DNA from: Larimichthys crocea
Lineage: Eukaryota; Chordata; Actinopteri; Sciaenidae
DNA: 64,000 nucleotides
Assembly (NCBI RefSeq): GCF_000972845.2
Contig: NC_040032.1
Coordinates: 15,217,358 to 15,281,357, forward strand
Direction: 5' to 3'
The position numbers and the translations under genes are program-made. The notes under the pieces were generated by a model. It had not been told where the DNA came from, searched no databases, and saw only the letters and a program-made list of their open reading frames with translations. Positions 48,726-62,002 of the stretch are shown one piece after another (position 1 is the stretch's first letter; every line of letters begins with the position of its first letter).

Positions 48726-51059
48726 TTATTGTGAAATCTGACTTGGTGCCATTCCTTTGTGCCTGACTCTATCTGCTCTGTGCAGCTCCTATCAAAAATA
48801 GACTGGGCGTAGCCTGAAAGTGATGTATCAAGCCCTGAGATTTTGCTCCACAAATATAGTCTAGAATGAGTAAGCAGTAAACAAATCAAGAAAATGTATT
48901 ACATTATGCATTTTTAAAAGGGTGTCTAAGACATTATTTAATGATGGCTATTGTGAGCTGCTCTTAGGGAAATGAGGTAAGTGGCTCATACTGAGGAAGG
49001 AAATGAAAGAGAAACACATTTTGATCTAATTGTACAAGAATGAAATCCATCATTTGAAACCATATCTAAAAAAGTATATAAATGATCTTTCTATAAAAAA
49101 TTAAAACACTTTTTGAACACCTTAAAAAGAAATGCTTTTTATTTTCAGGCTAGCCTTCTGTATGACTGTACAAAAGAATAAATTATGTAAACATACTGAA
49201 TCCTACAACAAGAATTTTAGATGATTTACACGTGAACATCACAACGTGAGGCTGCAACTGTGAATATCTCATCCTACAACCACCACATCGTCTAATCCGG
49301 CACTTTCTGAACATGTTGAAACTACAGTCAGTACAAAAGGTTACTCCTAATTCAAAAAAGTCACTTCCCACCACTTGAATGTTCTGTCCATGCAGCATAC
49401 TGAAGTGTTGAAATGTCCTGTTACCTGTGGCTGCTGCTTTCACAAAATTAAACAGGTGTTCGGGTGCGAAAGGTCTATGCTTGCTCTGTTTTCGAGTTGT
49501 TTCTGTCCTCTTCATGAATCATATTGTGACACTGGGGAACATGATGACCTGTAGAAAAAGCCCTATTTTAGGAGTATAGTTTTTCTTTTTCTGAAAGTTG
49601 CTGAGAATCTATGACAAATTTTACAATTGTCGTGGAAAGGGGCTTAATTGGGCACGCAAGTCATTGAACAAGGTCAGCGTGATTGATGCAGAATCCAGGA
49701 GTTCACCTTCAAATTTTAGTAACACAAACCTCCATCTGTTCTGTTCAAAAGACCTTGAACTTTTCAGGCGTTTTGGAGTTGGAGTTGCCTGAATTTCAAG
49801 CACACGGCTGTGTGCTGAGAAGCTCAGATATTCCTGAGATGTTTACTCCCAAAGGTTGTGAAACCCTGCTGAGATCAGGCCATCACTGACATCTTTGTCA
49901 AAGCAAGTGTGAGCACAGTGCCTGTGACAGCCTCAATCGCTTTCCATCCCATCAGAGCAGACCTGTCAAATCCCACCATGAAACAGGTAAATGTACCGTG
50001 GCACTGCATACATGACAATGAGATGTGACTCCATAGGCGGAGAGAGGCAAAAGAAAGGATCAGCGAGAGGAAATGAGGAAGGGCAGGCGTGAGGTAGAGA
50101 AACACACCCACCTACTTACCAGAGATCAGCATCAACACTGTAAACCCACATTCAGAGTCTTGGTGTGACACAGTGCAGAAAATCTGCCATAGTCAAACAC
50201 CACTCTGAACAACGTGCCTTGTTTTCGGCCTAATATTAGAGTTCCACTCTGATTATGCAGTTAGCTTTTCCTCCTGTGGCAACAGTAGGACGCTAAATGC
50301 AGATGTGGCGTATTGGGGTCCAAGTGAAGGCTGAACGAGTAACCCTGAGGGTGAACGAGAAGCAGACATTTCTGGGACACTTGATGCTACAGAGATGGGT
50401 AATTGGACCACTGGATGTACACGACATAAACTATGAGATGCCTAGGGTATACAGTGTGCTCTGTCAAGGAACATCTCAGCTTTAACAGTTTTTGCTCCAC
50501 ATTCTTAGGCCTGCTAGCGGCGAAGGCCCTAAGGGGACGATGACGTCTGTCAGTCGGCCCACCACTTTGGTCCAGACTGAAATATTTTAACAATAAATGA
50601 ACTCAGTGCCATGAAACCCAGAGGATGAATCCTAATAACGTCACCGATCCCTTGACTTTTTCTCTTTTGCGTCACATTCTTATTCATCACGGATCATCGG
50701 GGGTTCTTTGTGTTTAATGCTTAATAGAAAGTTGGCATGCCAAACTATGAAGGCGACCATGTTAAATGGCGTCACCGCTCAGCCGCAGTTACCACTCGCC
50801 GTATTGCAGTGAAAGTTTGGTTGCATGGGAACTCAACTGGGGGTCACCGGGAGAAAGATTACTGTGCATAATCAGTAAGTTAGAATATGCGGTGTATGCA
50901 CCAGGCGAGTGTTCTCATTGGATTGAATAGGCGCCATCTTAGGGTCCAGTATCCAGCTCTGTAATGCACCCATCAGCATGTTACCACTGTCATTGTGAAG
51001 ATGCTAGTGTTGCCATTTATTTGAAAATACTAGGTACCAGGCAGCAATCTTTGTGTTTC

Positions 51060-51500
51060 GGAAGTGAAGCCAATGAGTATGCACCAAAAACTGCAGTTCC
51101 TAAAACAGCCACTTGAGGCTGGCTACAGAAGTCAGAAGTCCCCATGTGAAAAAGTCCAACTTCACAGCAGAAATAAACAAGTTTACAGCCTGGTACAAAA
51201 AACAGTTTTGGTCTCTATAGCTAATTTCCCCGTTCATGACAACTGTACTGATGGTGAATTTATATATAACTCACCTGTTCAAATGATATTAAGGCTTAAA
51301 GTTATGCAGAATTAACAGCGTTGCCGCTTTGATTGACAGGCAGGTGGCTTGTCTCAGCACCCAGGTTTCATTCTGCCCACCTCAGCTCCGCCCAAGCTCC
51401 ACATCTTTGCCCGGTTTTAGATTACCTTGGAGGCGGCTAGAGGCACCATACTCTGAGCTTCACAACAACCTCTGGGTGACCATGTTTTAATGATCTATAA
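51060..51500 (+). repeat. Family-A dispersed repeat, copy 4 (plus)
   Basis: It begins GAAGTGAAGCCAATGAGTAT, has the core GTTTACAGCCTGGTACAAAA and GTTCATGACAACTGTACTGA, and runs to the GAGGCGGCTAGAGGC segment. It is very similar to the copy at 34637-35075, which suggests the family was active fairly recently. Confidence 0.85.
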
Positions 51501-52359
51501 TTAGTAGACTGGCTGCAGACTCAGTATTGTTTCCTTTATATGTAATATGAAATTCTTAAGTCTTGTTGGTAACTTCATGAAGTTTCAAGCAGAAGATGAA
51601 GTCAAGGTCACTGGCAGTTAATGTGGTGAATGTGCTCCAAATGATTTAGAAAATGACACTAGTAGGTAATGAGAGCCTTTTGCAGGATGTGCAGTAGCAC
51701 TCCCCTGACTTGGATGATTTGGTATTAAATTCCAGGCACAATCCAGAGCTATCTTAGTGTGCATGTGCTTCCTCAAGCCCCCCCTTCTCCTCTCCCCTTC
51801 TGCAAAAGCAATATGCTTATCTCCATCCTCTAATCCTTCAGTGCTGTCCCATTCAATCTAAAACACAAGCTTTGAATAAATTTCTTCATGTCTTTTTACA
51901 GCTTCAAGGTAACTAATTAATGCCGAAAAGCATCGTGGATAACTTGCTTTTCACTCTTCGTTTCCACGTTGACATGATTCTACCGTTTGAGTGTGGATGC
52001 TCACAGATATTGAGCGTGAATCTGGGTTCAGTTTCCTGCGTTGTATCAAAGGCAATGGGAGCATTTATAGAGTGATATGTTATTTTAATGAGAGGATGCA
52101 CTTTCATTTTAAAGGTTATTAAAGAGTTAACAAGGTTTATCAAACGACTCATTAAGGAATCGTGAGGGAAACAAACTAGCTTTGACAAAACAATGACACA
52201 GTTACAACATCTTTAGCAGCCTACAGCTGATTTTCCTCACTTTATTTTAATGACTAGATAGCAAAAGAACTTTCTTTGTTTAACACATCAAGGAAATATC
52301 TTTAAAAAAAAGCTTTTTTCCACCTCTGGAATACCTCCAGGATTAGTCATTCCCTCTCC

Positions 52360-52850
52360 TTTAACTGACCTAGAAAACTGGTCCATGCTTTTGTTTCCCA
52401 GAACTGTTTACTGCAACGCTCAATACTCTGAGGCTATCCCGCTTCCCCGCTCAAACAACACATCCGACTCATTCTGAACTCAGTAGCCTGGAAATTCATG
52501 AACCAGAAAGCCTGACTGCACGACCCAGACCTATAGTAGATTTGCCTTCATTGGCTGAGAGTACCAGAACTTAAGAGAGTCTTCAAACTCCAAATATACT
52601 CACAACCCGGCACCTCAGTAGATCACACATTTAACTGATGTGCAAACCTGATCCAGCTCTCCTCTCCCTAGATTCAATGCTCCTTGTTATTCTCCAAACT
52701 CAAAAGAAAAACAGAACCACTGTCGCAACCCACTCGCTCCCAGAGGGTGCCCTCCCTTTTGGAAACTGGCACAAATTTCATCAGTTCAAACCCCTCATTA
52801 TTAAAGTTCAGAGTCGAGACCTATTTATTTAGTGCAGCCTACGTTTGCTC
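52360..52850 (+). mobile_element. LINE reverse-transcriptase C-terminal relic
   Basis: From CTAGAAAACTGGTCCATGCT (start about 52371) through AACTCAGTAGCC, CTTCATTGGCTGAG and CCCTCCCTTTTGGAAACTGG to GACCTATTTATTTAG, the order of segments matches the post-RT region common to many fish LINE open reading frames (leucine-rich HxFxxS, LAPLHWLP-like, WNxLP-like blocks). It is riddled with stops and frame changes and is dead. The clade is not certain. Confidence 0.6.
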
Positions 52851-55374
52851 ACTGTGCTATATAATCATCGACCTTGTCCTCTTAATCCCCCAGAGCTCCC
52901 AGTGCTGATCTGTGACCAGCGTTTTGTTCCTGTGGATATCATGCAAGCCCATCCAACAGCTCTGCAGCTAATTTTACCTATGAGGAGGTTTCCTACTCAC
53001 GTAGTGTGCACAAAACTTTAGGACAAGTGTCTCGCTAGACCTTTTCAGCAATGTAAGCATGGCACAGACAAAAAGGAAGATGATGCCGACATCCAGTATA
53101 TCGTAGAGATAAGATAAAGACGAGTAGACAAGCATATATTCACAGACTTGCAATGTGTTTTATGAGATTATACAGAGTTGTCTGACCGTCTTTTGAGGCT
53201 AGACTGTGGAGAATCTTGAAAGGAAATGCTTGAAGCCTTTATGCAGTGCTCAGAGAGACAGAAAATGCAGCGTAGCCCAGGGCAGGAATGAGCCTTGCCT
53301 GGGTAATGATCAGTGAACTCATGAAATCATCCAAAAATGACTAAGCAGTGCATAAAAATAAAATAAAACGACCATCAATATATTGATGGTACATTACCAC
53401 ATGGAGGAACAGTCAAAACTTGGGCGACAGACATACAGACAGCAGACGGAAAACACAGTGACGTCACAAACTTTGGCTCCGATCAGAACGTTACCACAGT
53501 CGGGTTGCCATGTTCTGTGCACGGCGACTTTGATCTGTGTCGTTTGTCACTGATTCATGATGTTGCCGAGTGGAGCGTACGAAGAGAATAAAAGATCGGG
53601 GCTGGAATTGAGCCCTGAGAGACCCTAAAGGTGATATCTGCTGAAAAAGATAAAGCACTGTCTATTGTAAAAAAGTAAGGAGAGCTAACACTCTCACAAT
53701 TCAATGTACTGTGGTCGATGTATTGTATCTTCAAAATATCAGACATGGTCTGGTTAAGGCAAGTTTGGAATGGGGTCCAGACTGAGGCACAGGTTTAAAG
53801 AAGGGGGCAACAAAAATGTGCTAAGACTCAAGTTTAATGCCCTGGTTCTTTTAATAAACGGCATCTAGTGTAATAAATGAATGCCAAATAAACCAAATTA
53901 AATATAATAACTGCTATTTATAACTCCAAATAGCCTGCAGCCATGCACAGATTATGAAGCAATGATTCCTTGGATAGATAAAATGCCCCAAACCCTTGAG
54001 CAAGACTCCAAACTGTTTGTTTTTACTTGTTTTCTGCATCTTTGTAGTCCTGATGGATGAATCGAAATATTTCTCTCAAGATAAACAAACTATATTATTG
54101 ACGAAATATGAAATATTCTCTGCCTCTAAGGGGAAAACAGTGTTAGATGTGTAAGGACAAGCTTCTGCTATGAAGGGAAATGAGTTAAATTGCTAAATCA
54201 TCACCTCGTTTGAGCTCCTTCTTTGTGTGTGCGTGTTCCTAGTTGTAATGTGCAGTACAGATAATCTGTACTGGGCACCCATCATTTCATGCTCCTATGT
54301 GTTATATACCTATATTTTCTGTCCAGAGTCAGCCACATGTCATGGAGAGCTGCAGCGATTTGAAAAATGTTTGCACAGTTCCTAAATCAATCACTCCGTG
54401 TGGATAATATGCAAAGGTAAATGTCATAAAGTATTTAACAATCGCTAAATAATGTAAGCTACCGACTTTGTGAGTGTGTGAATTTATGGGAAATGGTACA
54501 AGCTCATTGGTCACAGTAGTACAGACATAAATTTATATCGACAAAATATTGAATATGTTCTCAACCACAGTAATGGACTTCTGGAAGTAGTGTTATTGGA
54601 CATAAGCCTCTTGAAGTTTGCTGCAGTAATTGGAGCCATTTGATTTGCACATAATCAGCTCGTTGGTATTTATAGACCTTTTTTCACAGCGGCCATTTTG
54701 ACACGAAATAGTCGGGTCAATGCAGGTGTTTCAAATGATACTAATTAATTTTCAGTGAGCCAACATGCACCACAGCAGCACCCAGACCTGAATAATAAAG
54801 AACCTTAATTAATAATTAATTACCCTGCTATGTTGTGTGGGTTAAGTAGGGTCTGTGTAAAGTAAGAATAAATATGTGTTCTGAGTTTGTCAGACGAACA
54901 TTTGAATGATTAAAAATAAAGACAAGTTTATGAAATGAGGTGTCGAAATTCGGTTAAAGTGAATTCTCAGCTCCAGGACTGTGGGGGCGTGTCCACTGAA
55001 TATGCTGAAGACACGCCCACTTTTGGGAGCGGTCAAACAGCCATTTTGAAGCGACTGAAACGTGTGAGATGGGTTCAGAAAATGACATGACTAACTTTGA
55101 AACACTCTGATTGACATGAATTAATCTCCATCTCTCTGCTAGGGTTGCAGGGGTATGCTCAGGGTGGCCTCAGCGTGTCATCGAGCCACCCTTTAGGACC
55201 GCCCACAAAATCCTGGACTGAAAACTGATGAAAACATTTTAGTAATATATCGTTCAAATGTTTGTTTTCCAGCATATTTAATGTATTTTGTATGAAAGAA
55301 ATCTCGTTGTCTTTTACACGGACATTTGTCAGCCAATTGCATACCTTTTTACACAATGAAAACAATATAGGGAA

Positions 55375-55535
55375 AGTGTTTAGTTTGTCCGTTGTGGGCT
55401 ACTGTAGAAACAAGGCGGACTCACGGAAGAGGACCCACGCTGCCTCGTCATTATACACTAGTGAAAACATAGTTCATACTCCATTTCTGCCATATTCTGT
55501 AAATAGAGGTCTCTAAATCTGGACCTTTAATATTC
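55375..55535. mobile_element. MITE relic (same family as 8438-8640)
   Basis: The words GTGGGCTACTGTAGAAACAA, ATTATACACTAGTGAAAACA and CCATTTCTGCCATATTCTGT, and the end AAATCTGGACCTTT, match the right half of the common fish element whose ends read AAAGGTCCAGTGTGTA. The left end is lost. Confidence 0.55.
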
Positions 55536-57366
55536 AATATAACCTACATTACATAACAGGCAAAGCCTTTTCCCATCAGTTCTGTTTAGTTGCTTGTTTT
55601 TGCCTCCTCCGAGCCTCTGTAACTATCTTAAAGTAAGCCCACGAGATCCTCATCGACTCATATAAAGTTTGAGTCTGACAGCCTGAGCGTAAACTTTCTG
55701 TGTAGAGACTTGTTCCAAAATGAAGCAGCCCTCTAGTGAGACCAAAAAACCCAAGTTTTCCAAAAAACCCACTAATCGTGCTACGTCACACAAGCTGTCG
55801 AGCCCAGCTCAAGTGCTGGAGGAAGAACCCAGTGCTCAAGGCGGTCAATTAGAGCTGCATGATCAAATATGTCAAATGCCGCATAAGGTCCCAAGACAAA
55901 AGCATGAACCATCTCCAGCATCTGCTGTTTAAAGGAGGTCAACCAGGGCTTGCAGAGGAAGTCCTCCAGAGTAGTTTATTTAAAGCTTGTTTAAAAAGAG
56001 CAAGAACAACTTTGTCCAAAATGATTTCGGATATTTAAGTTATTGTAATGTCATGATGTGTGAATGCCTTTCAGTTAAGACTGCACCATAGTTCAAGCTG
56101 AGTAGTGCAAATCAGTAATGATTAAATCTGATTACATACCTAACACTAATTGTTGAACTGAAGTACTAACATTTGATTAAGTTAGCAGTAATTTCATTTT
56201 TAAATATTGTCTAGCTGAGATGATTAAGTGATTAAGAAAAAATAAACAAAAAACATTTTTATAGTCGGTGGTTGCCTGGACAAAACTGGGTTTTTAAAGT
56301 TGTATTGCATCCATGAAAGAAGAGTAACGTGCCAGTAGATATACAGATATATAGATACTGTAAGATGAGATTTATTTGTTTCTTTTCATAACATTTGAAA
56401 TGAAGACATTTCATCTGAAGAGAGGGAAGAATGTAAGATGATATGCCTTTTGTTGATCACCTTATTTTTCTCAGGTTTAGTAAGAGAATCGGCATATTAA
56501 ATGATAATTGCTCGTATTCTGTTCCTTAATTGAGAACAGGAATTATATATTATGCCACACCTTGCCTGTAATGTAGAGTGGTGGAGTGATATGAGGTAAA
56601 AACAGGTGATGTATCAAGTTCTTTGTCAGCGTTCAGATAACGGTTGAAGCAGACACAGAGGAAGCTGTTCCCATGTTTGCCCACAGCCCGAAAAGTAAAG
56701 TTTAAAGTAAACGCTAACAGTAATCAGTGTCACTCTATGTATAGGAAATAAAGTATCAAGGATGCACCTGATTTGACTGTTATCAGGCTATTTAATAAGA
56801 GTTATGAGTACACTTCTGTGCCAAAATACATAGGCTTGTATATACAAAACCTACGAGTAGTTGCAGGAGGTGGACACATAATGTCAAAATCGTTTGTAAG
56901 GACGTGTGTAGGAGCTAACGAAGCTTTATTTCGCTTTATTTCACAAATAATTTGATCTTTTGCACCTGAGATATTGTTGAATTCTCTTTTTTGTTTGTTT
57001 TCATAATCAGCTAGAACTAATGAGCCGTCCCTGACATTTAAAAAAATGCTGTAATGTCATAGATTTGTATTTGATATCCCTCAGCAAAGCTAGAAACGGC
57101 TCAAGGATAAAATAACTCTTGATACTGTAAGAGGGGAAATGTTATCGGTACGAACAAGCTGTAACATCTACAGAAATGAGGGGGTAGGAAAATGCTGTTG
57201 TTTGACACAGTGAAGATAAACCGAGCTGAAAGGAAAATTCTATTATTCTCCAGGTTCACATGCCTTAAAAGTCAAAGTATAGTAATTGCAAGTAATACCT
57301 GCTCACATCTGATGACTCATAGTGATGATTAAAGTGAGGAGGAAGAAGAAGAAGAAAAATACTCAC

Positions 57367-57434
57367 CATATCTGTATCAGACACCGGCCCAAAACTCGTC
57401 ACGTAGATGTTTGTCCTCACTTCTGTCACACTCT
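57367..57434 (-). CDS. gabra3: GABA-A receptor alpha-3, exon 4
   Basis: The 68-nt exon has the exact family-standard length. The acceptor is TTTTCCCTCAG|AGAGTG and the donor ATG|GTGAGT, phase 0. It encodes [20 protein letters not shown] and DM, the first strands of the extracellular ligand-binding domain. Human alpha-3 reads [20 protein letters not shown] here. The first two bases complete a Glu codon begun in exon 3. Confidence 0.96.
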
Positions 57435-59484
57435 CTGAGGGAAAAGACAATAAGGGGCAGAAAACATTACAGAGCAGTCTGTACACAAAAAGCTTTCCTG
57501 CAGCTCTGGTCTTTGTTAAGCCGATTGTTTGTGTACATGATGGTGAAGTCTGTCTGTTGGCATTTGACTAAGCCGCTTCACGCAAAAATTCAACTGTAAT
57601 CAAGGCTTAGAGGAACACTTGAAACTGAGGAAAAACTGTGGATTTATCCACGCTCGGTGAGGAATTCGTGCCCTTTTGGACACCGGCTTAATACCTGGAT
57701 CCTGACTGTCTTTGTGCGTCGATTTGTCAAAACCGTGTCAACTTTGTCGTGCCACGGATTGCAGAACATAATGCTCAACCGGTATTGTTGTAAAGCTCGA
57801 TCATTTCTAGACAGGCGTGGGTTATAGCAATCCAAGTATTCAGCTTTTGGACTTGTGGGTAACTTCACGTTTCTGTAAGTCTTCATTGCTGTAAAACTAC
57901 AATTTGTTTGGCTCAAGCTAAGTTTGTCCACTACAGCATAAAATCAGCTTTGGGCCAAGCCCAAGTCTGTCTTTGGAGAGCAGACATCCCTTTTTGACCC
58001 AAAATAATTTTAGTTAGCCTGCCCCAAAAACATTTAAGAGCCCCTTAGGGACTACTGGCTCAGGAATAAAATGCAGCAGCTCAGCATTATGGATGCGTGT
58101 GTTTTGTAATAATGGGCACAGTTTGCTGCCATTACACAATTCTATACCCACATTATAATCACATTAGACACTATTATGGCATAAGTCTGGCATGAGGTTT
58201 TTTTTTTGCTCCTTATATTCCTCTGTACTGCGGTTCTTTTAATTATAATTACATGTGTCATTATGTTGCATTACAAGCGCCATCACTGCTTTTCATCTGG
58301 CGTTTATGAATTATTCCTGATGCTGTAACGACGGTGGGATTAATCATTAAACTGTAAGTTAGTCAAGAATTACAAGCGGTGATGTAATTGTTCCTAAAAA
58401 CTTCACAAATGATTTGAATACAGCTTTAAGTGAGGCATGATATAAAAAAAGTCATGACAGATCAAAATTTTGCCCTCTGCAGCGTGGGATGAATCAGCTC
58501 CTCTGGGCCAAATGTGTAAAGCAGGCTCTTGGGCCATTGGTGAGACAAATAGCTGCTCCCTGTTGTGCAACAACCAGAGAGTGATGAGGCTTTTCTCCAA
58601 AAGTGAATAGATCCCCGGCTCTAACTGTGTCCCAGATCTAAGCGACCACCCACAGGTGAAGTCTCCAATCCGCTGGCAAAGAGCCCCCTTGAGAGAAGAG
58701 ATCCACTTCCACATTAATCATTCCCGTGACACAAATAGCTCTCACAAATACGTGATTATCACAACACCAAGTCAGCAGTTTGCATGGCAGGCATAGGCGG
58801 AGGGACAGAATGAGATGCCCGTTTCTGTTTACAACAATGCACCAGAGCATAGGGCAGAGCTAATAGATGCCGCTGAAAATGAAATTAAATGCTGTTCTCC
58901 GGTTTTCTATCCAGTCTGTTTGTGTGAGACGCACCCACATGAGTGTTTCTCACCAGGACTGTGGGTGGTGGGTGACATGAGGAAGATTGGTGTGCCCGTG
59001 TTCATGTTGTAGCCCTTGACTTTGACTGAGGAGGGGCCCCCCATCTGGTTTGTCTGTTTGCTGGTAGATGGTTGGACTATTTATGTCCAAAATATAAACC
59101 ATTAGCAGGAGTCTTCTTGATTAATAACCAACAACAAGATGAATGTAGATCTGCAACACAGGCTGCCCTGCTATTCCAACATGTAATAATAAATATATTT
59201 ACAGTTTTTTGAGTACTGCTTTCATTGTAGACACACAGCTTTACACTGCAGATCACGTGGAAAGTATTCACAGTAAAAGAGATACAGTAAGAATTCTGCA
59301 ATGCACAGGCATCTTAAAAACATATGGCAGCACCAGTTTCTATAAAATAGACAAATTATGAATAAAAAAATGGAATACATCATGAAAACTCAAATATTTG
59401 CAACATCAGCCTTAAAGATTTATTATTAAAAAGTGATGGCAACTGCATGATCCCTATACATATGTACATTACTACTGTATGCAC

Positions 59485-59570
59485 TTACAGTAGATGCTAA
59501 ATTGCATTTTCTTTTCTTAGTACTTGTACTTTGTGCAATGACAATAAAGTTGAATTTCATATCATTTAAT
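59485..59570 (+). mobile_element. LINE 3' tail
   Basis: It contains TTAGTACTTGTACTTTGTGC followed by AATGACAATAAAGTTGAA, nearly the same as 2660-2715, where a LINE endonuclease fragment lies just upstream. It is read as the 3' terminus of an L2-like fish LINE, plus orientation. Confidence 0.6.
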
Positions 59571-59631
59571 CTAATAAATGCAAGTAAACAGCTCATATGT
59601 CTAACCCCAGCGGAAAACCTCTGTGGCTGTG

Positions 59632-60025
59632 AAATGAAGCCAGTGCAGAAGTACCAAAAACTGCAAATCCTCAAATGTCCACTTGAGTCAGGCTCCATAA
59701 GTCCCCATGTTAAAACTTCACAGCAGAAATAAACATGTTTACAGCCTGGTCAGAAAATCACTTTTGGTCTGTATAGTTAATTTCCACGTTCATAACAACT
59801 GTACTGAGGATGAATATTTTATATAAATCACCTGTTCAAATTATATTAAGACTTAAAGTTATACATAATTAACAGCGTGGCTGCTTTGATTGACAGGTGG
59901 TTTCTGTCCTGCTCCACCGATGATCCACGTCATTACGATTTCTAGATTAGACGAGATGCCGCGGAGGCAGGACTGCCAAGATTTCAGCTCGGATATGACG
60001 TCCATATTTTGTACTCTCTATAGTC
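59632..60025 (+). repeat. Family-A dispersed repeat, copy 5 (plus)
   Basis: It begins AATGAAGCCAGTGCAGAAGT, has the core AAATAAACATGTTTACAGCC and GTTCATAACAACTGTACTGA, and ends near a TACTCTCTATAG segment. It lies directly downstream of the LINE tail at 59485-59570. Confidence 0.8.
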
Positions 60026-61039
60026 CGACCATATGTTCAACTTTTCATGCAGTGACATGCTAACCTATGAATAAATGTTTGTAATATTTATTTTCATTAG
60101 TATTGTACCAGTGCACATGGTTCAGTAAGGGTTGGTTGCATGTGGTAGTGCTTGTGTTTTTTTCCCACTGGTATGTCTAGCCTGTATAAAGCTTGCTATG
60201 GTTCACTGCACCATGTAGGTCCACACAGGAAACCATCACCACTGTGAGTTCCTGACTGGCGTGGGCCTCCATAATGTCCTTGCCCTTGGAGATGTGAAGC
60301 TCCACACGGAGGCAGAATATAACATTAATGTCTTGTGCTTGCTAAGTCTCTCTGTTTGCTGTCAAAGAGTCCAGGTCATCCAGCCTGGTGGGTCTGCAGC
60401 CTGTTAGCCACGCTCGTGGCTTCAGCAGCAGGCAGTAGAGCAGAAATGACCATTTCAGCTGGCTGGATGAGAAATGGCAAAGTCTGCTTGAGCATGTGGG
60501 CTTGCTGTTATGCAGTTTGCTGCCCTTGGGGGTGCAAATATTTGGATGAAATGACATTAATTAGAGGGATTTTCACTGACATATGTACTTATTTGCCATT
60601 TGGGCATGATTGAGCAGAGACTCAAGGGAAAGCTGATTTTCTGCACAAAAACATGCCCTGACAAGTCGGATCCTGGTGTTGTATGCCTTTGCCATGTCTT
60701 CCTAATGTCCTCGAGCAAGCAAGAGAGCCGGTGATAATGATGAACAATTTAGCAAGATTTCGAAAAAAACAATATCTGATAATAATAAAAATAAATAAAA
60801 AATGTTGGCAATAAAAATATTATGATCCTGTTTTTACCAGTTCATCTAGCAAATTGGCTGCTGGTGGCAAAGATGAGTCAACTGCTCTTTTTTTTTACTG
60901 AAACAGTTTTTTATTAATTAAAACAGTAAATCGAGCCAAGTTAGAAATCATTATATCTATTATATTAGCTGTAAAATAACAGTACGGCTTTAGACATCGA
61001 CCCGGCTTACAACCAGACATCAACTTTTGGTTGCTGAAT

Positions 61040-61095
61040 TAAAAATATAAAATAAGATAGACTTTAATGATCCCACACCGGGTAATTCACTATTA
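61040..61095 (+). repeat. LINE/SINE-type tail fragment
   Basis: The sequence AAGATAGACTTTAATGATCC followed by CACACCGGG resembles the ACTTTATTGATCCC tail seen at the ends of many fish retroposons. Confidence 0.45.
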
Positions 61096-61348
61096 AATAT
61101 ATTTAGTTACTTAGAGAGAAAATATGCAGTTATGCATGAATATAATAATAGAAATGTGACAGAAAAGAATGAGAAAGGCTTTATTACAGTAATCAAGCTT
61201 GTAGTGTTTTCGGGTTACACCCTCAGTTCCTGGCATACAAAATATCAGCAGGGCAGCTGTTGTTCATTTCGATCTGTGAAGAACATTTTATTTCATGTAT
61301 TTATTTTGCTGTTTGCTGTCCCTGTAATTTATATGTTAATGCGGTTCC

Positions 61349-61690
61349 CACTGATGGCAACCACAAACAGTATAAAGAATTGACAGTGTGTGTGTGATGC
61401 CACCCACAGGGTCTGAAGCTCAAAATATGTGGCTCTGGTCACTGCCATGTTCGCAGCCTTCAGGTTGATCTAAAAATCGTCAAAGACGTAGAAACGTGGA
61501 CCTAAGGTGAGCTGAATGGCGACTGCGTGCTCAAACAAGCCACATGTAACAGCACAAAGCTACCAAGCTGTTAAGGCTTAAAGTTATACATAATTAAGAC
61601 TTCTGTAGCCAGCCTGTTCAACACATTTTAACATGGGGACTTATGGAGACTGACTCTTTGCTGTATGCGGTTTGAGGCACAGTTGTGAGG
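61349..61690 (-). repeat. Family-A dispersed repeat, copy 6 (minus, internally deleted)
   Basis: Plus-strand words CAACCACAAACAGTATAAAG and TGTGATGCCACCCACAGG match the reverse of the family's right end. AAGGCTTAAAGTTATACATA and ACATGGGGACTTATGGAGAC match its interior. The core with ACAGCCTGGTAC is missing, so it is shorter than the other copies. Confidence 0.7.
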
Positions 61691-61880
61691 AATTAGTTTC
61701 CGATTTCAAAATAGTTGCCAATGGCAACCCTCCCTGTCGAGCCCTCGTCTGCATTTTCATGCATCCCGATCATCAAATATATATATATGTTTATTTCAAG
61801 TAACTTAAAACAGTGACACAGCGAGCAGTCTGTTTTCTCTGTGGGTGTCTGTGAGTTATCTAACATATTGTGTTGCTTAC

Positions 61881-62002
61881 CTCCCAGCCCAGGACGTAGC
61901 CTGTTGTCATATCCATCCAACAGCCTGTCTAGGATCCGGGTGAAAATGGTGATATTGTCTTTACTATCATCGGGCAGCGGCTCTCTGTGTCCAACTACTG
62001 CC
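61881..62002 (-). CDS. gabra3: GABA-A receptor alpha-3, exon 3 (start of mature extracellular domain)
   Basis: The 122-nt exon has acceptor CTCCTGCAG|GGCAGTAG and donor GGGAG|GTAAGC. After one base completing an upstream codon, it encodes 40 residues: [20 protein letters not shown] then [20 protein letters not shown]. Human alpha-3 reads [20 protein letters not shown] at the same place. The sequon DNIT is a probable N-glycosylation site. The first ten residues are variable in this family. The signal peptide and preceding exon were not found in the remaining 2 kb and are presumed to lie beyond the window. Confidence 0.95.

Larger units (their letters stand above)
57435..61880 (-). other. gabra3: gabra3 intron 3
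   Basis: The 4.4-kb intron holds a LINE 3' tail (59485-59570), family-A repeats at 59632-60025 (plus) and 61349-61690 (minus), and a LINE/SINE-type tail (61040-61095). The open stretch at 58403-58714 and the GC-richer stretch at 60200-60600 have no recognisable product. Confidence 0.85.

Noticed and set aside
55720..55932. 70-codon Lys/Pro/Ser-rich open frame starting MKQPSSETKK
   Set aside because: Low complexity, and the downstream sequence resembles common fish repeat text (GAGCTGCATGATCAAATATG). Not supported as a gene.
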